Shown here: piece by piece, positions 39,401-47,263 of the stretch
Layout of the letters: every line of letters starts with the position of its first letter
How positions within the stretch are numbered: the stretch's first letter is position 1
Origin: Sitta carolinensis
Lineage: Eukaryota; Chordata; Aves; Passeriformes; Sittidae
NCBI GenBank assembly: GCA_032173965.1
Contig: CM063294.1
Coordinates: 9,414,452-9,478,451 of the forward strand
Length of the DNA: 64,000 nt
Direction of reading: 5' to 3'
Position numbers and translations under genes: made by a program
The notes under the pieces: model-generated
Database searches by the model: none
Told to the model about the DNA's origin: nothing
The model's input: the letters and a program-made list of their open reading frames with translations, nothing else

Positions 39401-41526
39401 TTTTTAGGAATGCAGCTGTACTTTCAAGTCACCAGAACAACCCAGCAAGGCTAACTGCAGCACACAGGTTTTACTGAAAAGTCAACCCTCGTTGCATATT
39501 CAAATAACAGGCTCCCGTCACTGGGACGTTTTTTTTCACCGTACCAGCTGCAGTTCTGTGGAGCACGTTGTAAAGGCAACTGTTGTGAAAGTACCTCTGC
39601 GAGCTTCTGTTTACAAAGTGAGACCCTCCCACAACTGCATCACCGAGCACATGTCTGCGAGATCCCCGCTTTCCTCTGCAAAACAAAGCTGAAGAGTCGC
39701 ACGAACCTCAGACCCAAAGCAGCCTCTCACCACCACAGACCGAGGGATTGTTCCCAAGGAATGCTGAAGAGTATCTACAAGCCTGAACTGTTCCACAAAC
39801 AAATTAAGCTGCTGTCAGCGTCTTCCTGAAATCGCCCCTTCCACGGGCACTCTGTGACAAGTGCTCCCCACCTCGCAGAGCACGCAGCAGGCACACTGAG
39901 TGTTCCCAAAGGAACACGATCCTGCCCTCCCAAGCACCGCAGGCACCAGCACGATCTGTCCGGCAGCAGTGGCTCTACTGAAATTAGAGAGCAAGATGGT
40001 TTCAGTATTAGTCCTGTCAAAGGAGCTAATCTTCAAACCTTTCATCAATACTTAAAGCCCAGAGTATCCTCCAGCAAGGAACCTTGAGGTTGAAAAACAT
40101 ATTGAAGAAATACGCACAGAAAAAAAAAAAAAAAAAAAAACAACCGAAAACTGCAGGAAACATACATAGATTGCTGCAAATAAAAGGTTACACTGAGAAA
40201 CATCACTGACACTTGGATTCAAAAGCAAATTACGCAAAAAAATTACTAAATGCATCTATCTCCTTTCAGAACTCCTAGAGTTCCATCAGTTCTGCTTATT
40301 AATTATATTATAATTAAAGAAATTTGTGAGTGTAGAAATTAAAAAAAAAAAAAAAAAAAAGGCAGTCTGAATAAGAGGCAAGGTTTGCTGCCCGTGAGGT
40401 CTGTCAGGCCATGACACGGCGTCTCCCCGGCCACCGCCAAGGTCTCACAGCTCGGGAACCTCAGGCCTGGCCAGACAAAGAGCCTCTGACAGCGTTCAGC
40501 CGGAGCGGCAGGAGATGGGAACGCTCCCTCCTGCCCTCCTCATCTGCACTGCGCTCAAAAAAACCCCTTCCAACGGGTTAAAAACTCCACCGAACTCCGC
40601 AGCGAGTTGCTGGGCAGAAGGATGATGCCTCTTATTCCTGACGGGAGAAAAAGCGGCGGGGGGAGCGCGGGCGGCCGCGCCGGGACACAGGTGCGCGGTG
40701 AGCGCGGTGACAGCCCGCGCCGGCCCCGGCAGGGTCCCCTCGCTCGGTAAGATGGCTCCCATCCTCCGGGGTGCCGGGGCGAAGGAGGCAGCGCGGCCGG
40801 CCCGGCCCGGCCCTGCCGCGCCGCAAAATGGCAGCGGCCACGGCCCCCCCGCCCGCGCCCCGACGGTGCTTACGAGTTGCAGGGCCGCCGAGGACTCAGG
40901 CTGCTCTTCGGGGCCGCCGTCCGGCGCGGACTCGGCCGGCTGCAGGCGGCTGTCGGGGCCCCGCTGCGGAGCGGAGCGGCCGCGGCTCCGCGGGCCGGGC
41001 TCTGTCGCCGCCTCCTCCTCCTCGTCGTCGTCGTCCTCCTCCTCTTCCTCGTAGTCGTCGTCGTCGTCGTAGTCGTCGTCGTCGTCCTCCTCCTCCTCCG
41101 GAGTCTCGGCGCCCTCCTCCTCCTCCTCCTCCGGCGCCTCCTCTCCACCGTCCCGCAGGAGCAGGGGGAAGGCCCGGGCCCCGCGAGGCGCCTCGGCCGC
41201 AGGGTCCTGCGCCGCGGGCAAGCGGGGGCCCGGCGAGCCGGGGTCGGGCAGGGCCTCAGCGCCGTCGGCGGTACCGCCGAGGTACTCGGCGTTGATCATG
41301 GAAGCCAAGTCCTGCAGCCGGCGAAGCGGGATGTAGCAGGACGACGGGTCTTGGCCGTAGCCGGGCTTGGCGGCCGCCAGCTGCATGGCGGGCGGCTCGG
41401 GGCCGCGGGCCTCGCCGAAGGGGCCGCCCTTGGGCTCGGCGGCCGACAGCGAGGTGCCGAAGGGGACGAGGCAGCTGCGGCGGCTCACTTCGCAGGCCTG
41501 CTCCATGCCGGGCGGCGGGCATCCAC
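196..41526 (-). CDS. NSD1: NSD1, histone H3K36 methyltransferase, 5' three quarters (3' end outside window)
   Basis: Nuclear receptor-binding SET domain protein 1 mono- and dimethylates histone H3 lysine 36 in the nucleus. Coding exons in transcript order: 41506-40874, 26042-25907, 23066-22894, 20958-18378, 15254-15133, 14988-14697, 12960-12851, 11812-11743, 11441-11323, 7802-7659, 7230-7107, 6298-6099, 4715-4536, 4205-4049, 3755-3550, 2996-2884, 465-196. All have GT donors and AG acceptors and all phases join except at 6298-6099, which is one base short. The visible product is about 1,877 codons: acidic N-terminus, PWWP1 (about 221-300), the large disordered region with an FSTLL receptor box at 819-823, PHD fingers (about 1461-1670), PWWP2 (about 1670-1745) and AWS (1788 onward). 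Human NSD1 is about 2,696 residues, so SET, post-SET and the C-terminal PHD lie to the left. Identity is certain by near-identical domain sequence; exon borders are inferred without transcripts. Confidence 0.96.
466..2883 (-). other. NSD1 intron before the AWS exon
   Basis: 2.4 kb, no repeat, RNA or additional exon recognised. The adjoining introns 2997-3549 and 1-195 (partial) are likewise featureless. Confidence 0.55.
2884..2996 (-). CDS. NSD1: NSD1 exon between PWWP2 and AWS
   Basis: 113 bases, acceptor CACTTAG, donor ATCAAG|GTGAGG, phase 1 to 0. It encodes [20 protein letters not shown] then [10 protein letters not shown], a charged helical linker matching human. Confidence 0.94.
3550..3755 (-). 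CDS. NSD1: NSD1 exon: PWWP2
   Basis: 206 bases, acceptor GTTGCAG, donor AAAAAAG|GTAACT, phase 2 to 1. It encodes [20 protein letters not shown], then [20 protein letters not shown] and [24 protein letters not shown]2 core. Confidence 0.95.
4049..4205 (-). CDS. NSD1: NSD1 exon: end of PHD region and start of PWWP2
   Basis: 157 bases, acceptor CTTTGCAG, donor CTACAG|GTAGGT, phase 1 to 2. It encodes [20 protein letters not shown] and [20 protein letters not shown], ending VKVGRYR at the start of the second PWWP domain. Confidence 0.95.
4536..4715 (-). CDS. NSD1: NSD1 exon: third PHD-type zinc module
   Basis: 180 bases, acceptor GGGCCAG, donor CAGAAG|GTGAGC, phase 1 to 1. It encodes [20 protein letters not shown] and later [18 protein letters not shown]. 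Cysteine and histidine ligands are intact and nearly identical to human. Confidence 0.95.
4716..6098 (-). other. NSD1 intron between PHD2 and PHD3 exons
   Basis: 1.4 kb AT-rich intron with a short TATATA stretch near 4880-4910. Nothing else recognised. Confidence 0.55.
6099..6298 (-). CDS. NSD1: NSD1 exon: PHD2, with apparent one-base deletion
   Basis: Acceptor TTCTGCAG, donor CTAAAG|GTACCC. It starts [20 protein letters not shown], matching human. At the run of six C (6195-6190 on the plus strand read as G) the frame shifts: the ortholog reads [19 protein letters not shown], but here the incoming frame gives [10 protein letters not shown] and hits TGA at 6143-6141. The exon is 200 bases; the flanking phases need 201. 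After the run, the other frame resumes [19 protein letters not shown]. Either a homopolymer error in the assembly or a genuine lesion. Confidence 0.92.
6299..7106 (-). other. NSD1 intron between PHD1 and PHD2 exons
   Basis: 0.8 kb intron, about a third of which is a CR1 fragment inserted in the plus orientation, antisense to the gene. Otherwise nothing recognised. Confidence 0.65.
6735..6978 (+). mobile_element. CR1 LINE, 5'-truncated 3' end
   Basis: Sequence matches the avian CR1 3' consensus in order: TTTAGATTAAACATTAGGAA, GTGGTGAGGCCCTGG, GGCTGCCCAGAGAAGCTGTG, GATGATCTTTAAGGTCC and the terminal GTGATTCTATGA. About 240 bases, antisense to NSD1. Non-coding relic. Confidence 0.92.
7107..7230 (-). 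CDS. NSD1: NSD1 exon: PHD1
   Basis: 124 bases, acceptor TCCCACAG, donor TCCACAG|GTAGGG, phase 0 to 1. It encodes [20 protein letters not shown] and then [11 protein letters not shown], with the Cys/His zinc-ligand pattern of a PHD finger. NSD PHD fingers read histone H3 and recruit partners. Confidence 0.95.
7659..7802 (-). CDS. NSD1: NSD1 exon leading into the first PHD finger
   Basis: 144 bases, phase 0 on both sides, acceptor CTTTAAAG, donor TGTCAG|GTAGTG. It encodes [20 protein letters not shown]; the terminal Cys is the first zinc ligand of PHD1. Human has [19 protein letters not shown]. Confidence 0.95.
7803..11322 (-). other. NSD1 intron upstream of PHD1-leading exon
   Basis: 3.5 kb. 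It contains a 25-base A-run at 9330-9354 and a T-run near 10131-10144. No gene recognised. Confidence 0.6.
9330..9354 (+). repeat. A25 homopolymer
   Basis: Twenty-five consecutive A, followed by GAAAAA. No retrocopied gene is recognisable upstream. Confidence 0.95.
11323..11441 (-). CDS. NSD1: NSD1 exon with basic nuclear-localisation-like cluster
   Basis: 119 bases, acceptor CATCCCAG, donor TCTGAG|GTACTG, phase 1 to 0. It encodes [20 protein letters not shown]; human has [18 protein letters not shown] at this place. The RKRKRQR run looks like a nuclear localisation signal. Confidence 0.9.
11743..11812 (-). CDS. NSD1: NSD1 short linker exon
   Basis: 70 bases, acceptor TTCGTAG, donor GGAGAAG|GTAAGT, phase 0 to 1. 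It encodes [20 protein letters not shown]. There is no clear human counterpart from memory, but both splice signals are good and it fits the phase between its neighbours. An alternatively spliced exon is possible. Confidence 0.78.
11813..12850 (-). other. NSD1 intron
   Basis: 1.0 kb, nothing recognised. Confidence 0.55.
12851..12960 (-). CDS. NSD1: NSD1 exon ([16 protein letters not shown] motif)
   Basis: 110 bases, acceptor ATTGCAG, donor AAGAAG|GTACTT, phase 1 to 0. It encodes [20 protein letters not shown] then FMPKKEEW, the second copy of the KPxKKLLE basic motif, almost identical to human. Confidence 0.94.
12961..14696 (-). other. NSD1 intron
   Basis: 1.7 kb, no gene, RNA or repeat recognised. 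Confidence 0.55.
14697..14988 (-). CDS. NSD1: NSD1 exon, Ser/Pro/Glu-rich linker
   Basis: 292 bases, acceptor ATGCCAG, donor AATCAG|GTAAGT, phase 0 to 1. It begins [13 protein letters not shown] and holds [20 protein letters not shown], which matches human STKEEPPVLERE only in part. Rapidly evolving linker; both splice sites and phases fit. Confidence 0.88.
15133..15254 (-). CDS. NSD1: NSD1 exon ([13 protein letters not shown] basic motif)
   Basis: 122 bases, acceptor TTTCTTAG, donor CAAAAG|GTGGGT, enters phase 1 and leaves phase 0. It encodes [20 protein letters not shown] followed by a lysine-rich APKKKSKK stretch; human NSD1 has the same [11 protein letters not shown] block. Confidence 0.94.
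15255..18377 (-). other. NSD1 intron after the large exon
   Basis: 3.1 kb, AT-rich. A plus-strand ORF of 85 codons at 16518-16775 resembles nothing I know. No repeat family recognised. Confidence 0.6.
18378..20958 (-). CDS. NSD1: NSD1 large central exon with nuclear-receptor interaction region
   Basis: A 2,581-base exon (860 codons plus one base). Acceptor CTTTTAAG at 20959, donor CACAAG|GTAAGG after 18378. It begins [18 protein letters not shown] and is mostly Ser/Lys/Asp-rich and presumably disordered. It carries conserved islands: [42 protein letters not shown] and [18 protein letters not shown]. The last contains the variant receptor box FSTLL (19446-19432), the NID+L type motif described for NSD1. 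Near the end is [11 protein letters not shown]. This is the exon equivalent of the giant human NSD1 exon 5. Confidence 0.97.
20959..22893 (-). other. NSD1 intron before the large exon
   Basis: 1.9 kb, nothing recognised beyond a short T-rich (minus strand) tract next to the acceptor of the large exon. Confidence 0.6.
22894..23066 (-). CDS. NSD1: NSD1 exon: second half of PWWP1
   Basis: Acceptor GAAATAG, donor CATAAG|GTGAAA, 173 bases. The split Val codon joins the previous exon. It encodes [19 protein letters not shown] and then [18 protein letters not shown], matching the C-terminal half of the human PWWP1 region. Confidence 0.95.
23067..25906 (-). other. NSD1 intron within PWWP1
   Basis: 2.8 kb of unique-looking sequence. 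The 25300-25860 part is pyrimidine-rich on the plus strand. No gene, repeat or RNA recognised. Confidence 0.6.
25907..26042 (-). CDS. NSD1: NSD1 exon: first half of PWWP1
   Basis: Acceptor CCCCAAAG, donor AAAG|GTACTG, starts phase 0 and ends phase 1 (136 bases). It encodes [20 protein letters not shown] and continues to HSKMK. The PWWP core here is RPWWPC. PWWP modules bind methylated H3K36 nucleosomes and DNA. Confidence 0.95.
28708..28741 (+). repeat. 17-bp tandem duplication
   Basis: Two perfect adjacent copies of TTAAACCAGGTAAGAGC inside the NSD1 intron. Each carries a CAG|GTAAGA plus-strand donor-like site. Confidence 0.95.
30630..30932 (+). mobile_element. CR1 LINE, 5'-truncated 3' end
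   Basis: Carries the CR1 3' block including ACAAGGACACAGAGTGACAG, GGTTTAGATTAAATGTGAGG, GTGGTGAGGCCCTGG, GGTGTCCCTGCCCAAGGCAG and TGTGATTCTAT. About 300 bases, same orientation as the copy at 6.7 kb but more diverged internally. Confidence 0.92.
40120..40140 (+). repeat. A21 homopolymer
   Basis: Uninterrupted A-run about 300 bases before the CpG island; a second run of 20 A follows at 40341-40360. Confidence 0.95.
40874..41526 (-). CDS. NSD1: NSD1 first coding exon with start codon and acidic tract
   Basis: Acceptor GCCCGCAG ends at 41527 and the start ATG is 41506-41504 (G at -3, G at +4). The protein opens [16 protein letters not shown], close to the human start, and contains the conserved block [17 protein letters not shown]. 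The donor is CTC|GTAAGC at 40874, phase 0, 211 codons. Residues 119-165 are almost entirely Glu/Asp, encoded by GAG/GAC triplet runs. The human exon is, from memory, about 100 residues longer, so this N-terminus is shortened and low-complexity. An ATG 10 codons upstream in the open frame lies beyond the acceptor, so it is not used if this splice is right. Confidence 0.88.
41012..41152 (-). repeat. NSD1: GAG/GAC triplet repeat in NSD1 coding exon
   Basis: Imperfect trinucleotide runs coding for Glu and Asp with two Tyr interruptions, residues 119-165 of the predicted protein. The purine triplets lie on the minus (coding) strand and the plus strand reads CTC/GTC. Confidence 0.9.
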
Positions 41527-44429
41527 CTGCGGGCACAGCACAATGGGGTCAGCCCGGCCTGCACCGCAAAATGGCAGCCGCACCCGGGGGCCGCGTTGGG
41601 CTCCGCCGGCCCCTCTCCGCCACCGCCGCACTACAGGCCCCAGGCCGCGGCCGGGCCACCCCGGCTCGGCTCGGCACGGCCGGCGCCGGGGTCGCTCGCC
41701 CTGCTGGGCGCTGCCGCAGGGCCGCCGCTCACCTGCGGGTGCCGCGGGCGGCTCGGCGCCTGCCCCCGGAGCGGGCGGATGGGGAGACGCGCCGACCCGG
41801 CCCGGCCAGGCCCCGCCGCCGCTCCGCCGCCTCCCTCCTCCTCCCTCCCCCGCATGCGCGCGCCCGACACCGCCGCCGCCATCCCGCGAGGGCGCGCGCC
41901 CGCCCCGCGCGCCCCCGCTCTTGGGGTTCGGCGGCCGCGGCCAATCAGCGCGCGCGCGCCCGCGCGGGCCTGGCCCCCCCCCTTCTGCCCCCCCGCTCGA
42001 GCACCCCCCCCCGACGGCCCCCGTCCCCCCCCCCATCTCGGGGGGGGAGGTGGGGAGGGGGCGCTCAGTGCTGCCCCCCCCCGGCGCGCCCCGGCCCGGC
42101 CCGGCCTGCCCCGCTCCCCGCATCCCCCCACCCCGCACCGCGGCCTCGGCCCCGCCGCCCGCACCTCCATGGCAGGCGGCGGCCCGGGGCACCGGGCGGG
42201 ATGGGACGGGGCGGCCCCGCAGTGTCTCGCCCGCCGCTCCCCCTCCTCCCCCCCCCCTCCCCAAGCCGGGCAGGCCGCGGGCCTCCGAACGGCGGCGGAG
42301 CGGGCGCCAACAAAATGGAGTCGGCCAGGCCCTGCGCCCCGGCGGGGCACCCGGGCGGCGGCGGCCCCCGTGCACCGCTCGGCACAGCGCCCGGCCCCGG
42401 TGCCCGCGGGCGGTCAGCGGGGCGGGTGGTGCGGGTCGCCGCCCTCCCCCGCTGGGCTCGGGTTACCCCCTGCCATTGTCCGCCGCGGGCCGGCCCGGCG
42501 CCCCCGCCGCGCTCCCCCGCCGCCCTCCCGCGCACCGGCGGGCCGGGCCGTCGCCCTCCGCGGGGCTGCCGTGCAGAGCCGTGCGAGTCTTGTCGAGCCT
42601 CGCCTCGCCTCGCCTCGCCCGCCGGGAAGCGGCGCCGGGTGCCCGCGGCCTGGCTGTCCTCGCCGGGCTCCGCCGCTCCCGGACAGCCGCGCTCCCACCC
42701 GCCCTCCCGCCGCCGAGCGGCGCGCACCGGCCCCGCGCCGCCCGTTCCGCCGGGACGGGCCGCCACCGCCGCCCCCCGCAACCGGCCCGCGGCGGGCGGC
42801 GGCTCCGTCGCTACCTCCGATGCGGGCCGGGGTCTCCGCCGCCAGCCGCACGGGTCCGGGCGCCGCGCCGCGCCGCCGCCGCACCGGCACGGCTGGGCAG
42901 GCACGGGGCGGGGGGCAGCCGGGGCAGCGCGGGGATGTGGCACCGGGGCGGTGCTGCCCGGGCCGCGCGGGGGGCAGGGCCGGGCTGCCGCCCCCCGGGG
43001 TGCCGCCGCGGGGCTCGACGCGGAGCTGCCCGGGCGGACCCGCTCCGCCGCCCGCCGCTGCCCTTTGTTTCCCCCCCCCCACCCCGGCCCGGCCGTGCGG
43101 GAGCCCCCGGCCGTGCTGGCGCCGCGCTCCCCCCGCCGGGCTGGGCCCCGGAGCAGCCGCTCTGTACACCCAGGCGGGGAGCGCCCGCTGCCCGGGCCTC
43201 GCTGCCCCGCAGACGCAGCTTTTCCCCGCTGAAACGCTGTCCTGGAGCGGCTGCAGGCTGGCACCTCAGCGGGGCACTGAGAACTTGCCTCTTCCCTGCC
43301 TGCGCACCTTGGCAGCCCAATTGAGGGCACCTGGCTTCCTGGTGCCCCTGTGGTCTTGCCCAAGCACTCCCTCTGCCCTGTCTGTGGCTGGTGATGGAGC
43401 AACCATTTCTCCCAGCATCTGCTCCTGAGCAGCCACGCCAAGGTCCCAGACCTATTGTCACCCCACTGGTGTGCTGCCACCACAGAGACTGCCATGTTCA
43501 GCTCATGCTACTCCAGCACACCCACGGAGGGTGGGGTGGCTCGGCAGGAAGTTTTGCTCGTGACATGTTTGCACCTCCAAGGTCCCAGCCCAGGGCTCAG
43601 CTGGTGGCACCTGACCTATTTTAGGCTCTTTTCCTCCATGCTCATGTGCCATGGTGACATGTGGAAGCTGGGGACATGCTGTGCCCCAGTGCTGAGTGAA
43701 CTTGGCACTGAGTTCCAGTATCCACACAGTTCTCCCCACTTCTGCAGAGCTGGGCATCACCTGGCATGCCTGGATCCCTTGGTTTACACCTAGATGGGGG
43801 AAATACATTGTCCATCTCTCCAGGATCGACTGGTAGCCACAGCCTGGCACACCTGGGAGAGAGCACAGCAGCCAACTTTCCTCCTTTCTCATTGGAGCAA
43901 CCTGTCACGCACGTTTCTGCCACGTTCCCAAAATAAAGCTAGTGGTTTATTTATACCCCTCCAGGGGCGGGCAGGGTGTGTGCAGAGCAGGAACGCCTGG
44001 TGTCTTCCCAGAGCCTAGTGTCTATATAGGAGGCCCAGTGGGCGACCTGGGGAGATGTTTAGGGCTGTTCCAAGCAGGGGAACTGTATCCTGGGCACTGA
44101 CTGTCACCAGCTGCCCTCCTTCTGCTGAAGTGCCCCCTCTTAGGCTGGGCGGGGAGAGCCAGGGCCACCATCAGGACACATCCCAGCCTGGTTTCCCCGT
44201 GAACCCTTGGTCCATGGCACATGGCACACCACATCCCGATGGGACACTGGTGTGCAGGGGCTGTACTGCTTGTGCAGCGGTGCCCAGGCAGCTCTGCGCA
44301 CCCCGAGGCATGCCCACACCCCACTGCCCCAGTGGGGCCCCGCAGTGATCCACCTGCAGGCATATGGTTACTGGCCCAGAGGAGGAGCAGGGCAGTGGTG
44401 GCAGGATGCCCTCAGACGCACTTCCCATC

Positions 44430-45450
44430 TGCCATGTCACCTCTGCCCGTGCCATGGCCAGCGCCCGCAGGAAGGGCTCTTCTCCGGCCCTTCTCTTCCG
44501 GCAGGGGAACAGAAAAATGGCATCCCGGCCACTGCTTGCCGCTCCCGCCCGGATGTGCGGCACGCCGGGCAGCAAGGCCGCCGCAGGGCTTTGTCTGCGG
44601 GCTGCGGCGGGGAGCGCGGGCGGCTGCGGCCTCCCCACCGCGGGGTTCGCCCTCGCCCCGCACCCCGCGATCGTGCTCACCCCCAGCCCAGCCCCGCTCT
44701 CAGTGCACGCCGGGGCTCTACAGCCGGTCAGGCCGGCAGCCACGGAACCGCCCGGCACTGCGGGCTCCCTCTGCAGGCCCCGGTGCCCGCGCACCGATCG
44801 TATGGCGCTCCCACAGGAACGGCCTGGTGCCCCCGGACGGCACGGTGCCCAGGGAACGACACGGTGCCCCCGCGCCCGGCGGGAATGCGCACCCCCGGCT
44901 CCCGCCATGGCCGCTCCCCGCCGCCGCGGTGATGCCGAAGGGACCGCGGCCCCGCACCGGGGGCTCCCGCGCGCTCCCCCCGAGGGAGATGAGGGCGGCA
45001 CGGCTGGCCGGCGGGGAGCCCCAGGCCCCAGCGTGGAGGGAGCTGCGGCCCACGCGGGTCCCGCGGGAGCCGTGGGCAGGATGGGCTGGTTGCGAGTCGC
45101 CTCCAGCCGCGGATGTTCGCCGGGGCGGGGCCTGGGGGGAGCGCGGACCCCGGGGACAGCACCGGGATCCTGCACAAAGGGCCGGGGGCGGTGGCTGGAA
45201 GCCGTGGCCGTGGGGCTGGATCACGGCCGGGAGCGTGGGCGAAAGGGTTAAGGAGTCGCGGGGGGCAGGGGGAGGGCTGGCCCGGCCAAGGGAGAGGAAG
45301 GAAGCAGAGGAGGAGAGGAGCGGAGAGCATCCTGCCCGGAGGGTTTGCCGGGGGCCCCCTTTCCCCCAGGAAGCGGCTTGCGTGGCTCAAAACCGCAGGG
45401 ATGGAGCGGCGGGAGCGGGGGCGACGGGTGGGGCTCAGCCCGGCTCCGTG
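44430..45450. promoter_or_regulatory. Second CpG island, no assigned gene
   Basis: Dense CpG with a YY1-like AAAATGGC at 44514-44521, about 1.2 kb upstream of the NSD1 promoter island. Could be an alternative NSD1 promoter, the start of a non-coding transcript, or simply GC-rich avian sequence. The sequence alone does not decide. Confidence 0.45.
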
Positions 45451-46460
45451 CCCGCAGGCGCGGCTGCACCAGCCCGGTGTCCATGGCGCCGGGGCTGCTC
45501 CTCCTGCCGGGGTGACCTCTGCTTCCCAGGTCCATCACCTCGCAGTCCCCCTGCCCTGGTGCTTCCATGTCGCCCCGAAACCTTGCGGGGGGCAAGCCCA
45601 GGGACACAGACAAGGGCGGTGGGAGCCACGAGCTGCAGGGGACAGGAGCTATCACTGCCGAGCAAATCTGCCCGGCGCGGAAGAACTATCACTGCACTGT
45701 CACCTGGAGGCTGGTCTCTGCAGCAACCATATGCAGGAGGGGATAATCCCCAGGGGCCGAGGCCCAGGGTGTCCGTCTGGGTGCTGCAGCTGCTCTCGAG
45801 AATCACCCTGCTTCCCCAGCCTTCAGATTGCCCCCCATTCCCAGCTTGGGGGTGCGCGGGGCTCTCAGCCGTGGGTAATGAGGCTGAGCTCACGCTGGCC
45901 TTTGATCCACCCACCCAAGGTAGAGCCAGGTTCACCAGGGCTCGAGTGCTCATGGGTGCCCTCCCCACACTGGTCCTGTCACCCGGAAGGATACAAATGG
46001 GATAAACATTGCGACACAGAGCAGCTCTGCACCCAATCCCCTGCCCTGTCCCTTCCATCGGTGCGTGTGATGAAGAGCTGAGCCAGGATACATCCCCATG
46101 CCGCAGACCGTTTTTCCCAGTCGCGTTTGTCATCCTTCCAACACAGTCCCGTGCCTGTCCTGCCGCGACGGCCGCTGTCACCAGCCTACATGCGGGGGGT
46201 GTGCAGCGAGGGAGCTGCTCTGCTCTCCGTTCTGCCCGCCCCGCGCAGCTGCTCCCGCCGGCCGGGAGATGGGGCTGAGAGTCCGCGGCTTCCCGCAGCA
46301 CCGGCGGGGCTGGCCGGCGGGCGGGGGGTCCGCAGCACGGGACCACCGCCCTTGCTGGCCCCCCCAGCCTGGCCTGCGGCTGGGGGTCCGCAGTGGCGCT
46401 GGAGCCTCGGCTCTGCCGCTGCGGGGAGAGGGGGGTGCATGAAGGGAGGTGCAGAGGGGG

Positions 46461-46745
46461 GGGGTGTGTGTGTGTGAATAGGGATGGTGGTGTACGTGTG
46501 TGCATGAAAGCGGGTGCGTGGGGCTGTATGAGGGTGCATGGGGGTTTCGTGGGGGATGTAGTGTGTGTGCTTGGCTGGAAGTGGATGCATGCATGAGGGG
46601 ATGTTCCTGGAGGGTGTGCCTGAGGTGTGTGTGCAGAGTGGTGCGAGTGTGCACACACAGACTGTGTGTGCAGGTGCTTCTATATGGATATGGGGGTTGG
46701 GCACATGCCTACATCTCTGTGTGCCTACATAAGTGTGTGAGTTGT
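46461..46745 (+). repeat. Degenerate TG-rich tract
   Basis: Repeated GTGTGTGTG, TGTGTGCATG, GTGTGTGCAGAG and similar alternating purine-pyrimidine words over nearly 300 bases, probably a decayed microsatellite. Confidence 0.8.
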
Positions 46746-47263
46746 CCCTGGACGCAGGAACTGTGCCGGGATCCCATGTTTGGATTCCTCCACAGGCGAG
46801 ATGGGGCCCTGCCTCAGCCTCTACTCCGATGTGTGGGTGCTCATGGGCCCCTTTTCTATGCCCGCTGGCACACGAGGGCTCTTCCCTCCCTTCGCTGCCT
46901 GGGCACATGGAGCACAGGCATGGGACAATGACAGGCAGGTCGAGGAACAGGGGCTATGGCAAGCTGGAGCAGCCAGAGGGGCAGTGCCAGCTCCTCCTAC
47001 CAGTGGGACAGACAGCAGCCCTGTGCCTTTCCGACCTGCCAGCCTCATCCTCTCCTGCCTGGGGGCAGAGGCTTTCTGCATCTCATAGAAACCAGATTCT
47101 CCCCAGAGATAAAATCCTGTCGCCTTTGTTTTGTGGAGAAAAGACAACATCAGCTCCCGGCCAAACAACAGAGTCGTTAAGCAAAGGCATCTCCGGGCGG
47201 GGGCTTCGAGCCTCATCCCGGAGCTGGAATGAGGAACCAGCTGGTGTCCTGGCCCCTGGGGTG

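Larger units (their letters stand above)
26043..40873 (-). other. NSD1 first coding intron (14.8 kb)
   Basis: AT-richer intron between the N-terminal exon and PWWP1. It holds one CR1 fragment (about 30630-30930), a short tandem duplication (28708-28741) and A-runs at 31673-31691, 36301-36318, 40120-40140 and 40341-40360. I recognise no gene. ORFs of 104 codons (29865-30179, plus) and 178 codons (34361-34897, plus) match nothing I know. Confidence 0.7.
40400..43260 (-). promoter_or_regulatory. NSD1 CpG-island promoter, with non-coding exon 1 somewhere inside
   Basis: Very GC- and CpG-rich block covering the first coding exon and about 1.8 kb upstream of it. The acceptor at 41527 requires an upstream non-coding exon. 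Candidate minus-strand donors are CCGCAG|GTGAGC (exon end 41733), ATGGAG|GTGCGG (42165) and TCGGAG|GTAGCG (42815); I cannot choose between them. Several YY1-like AAAATGG motifs read on the plus strand (40749, 40825, 41568, 42312). Long ORFs on both strands here reflect the lack of AT-rich stop codons. Confidence 0.75.

Noticed and set aside
41504..41536. NSD1 start at the more upstream in-frame ATG (41536)
   Set aside because: It lies upstream of a good acceptor (GCCCGCAG ending at 41527) and adds ten residues absent from human NSD1; the MEQACE start matches the known N-terminus.
40877..43324. An 815-codon plus-strand ORF and other long overlapping ORFs over the NSD1 CpG island
   Set aside because: They run antisense through the acidic NSD1 exon (Leu/Val runs are the complement of GAG/GAC repeats) and through stop-poor GC sequence. 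They are Pro/Arg/Ala-rich with no domain and occur in several frames at once.
44221..46005. A 594-codon plus-strand ORF between NSD1 and FGFR4
   Set aside because: Coincides with CpG-rich sequence, lacks any motif I recognise, and competes with equally open frames on both strands. Kept only as a reason to test the CpG island.
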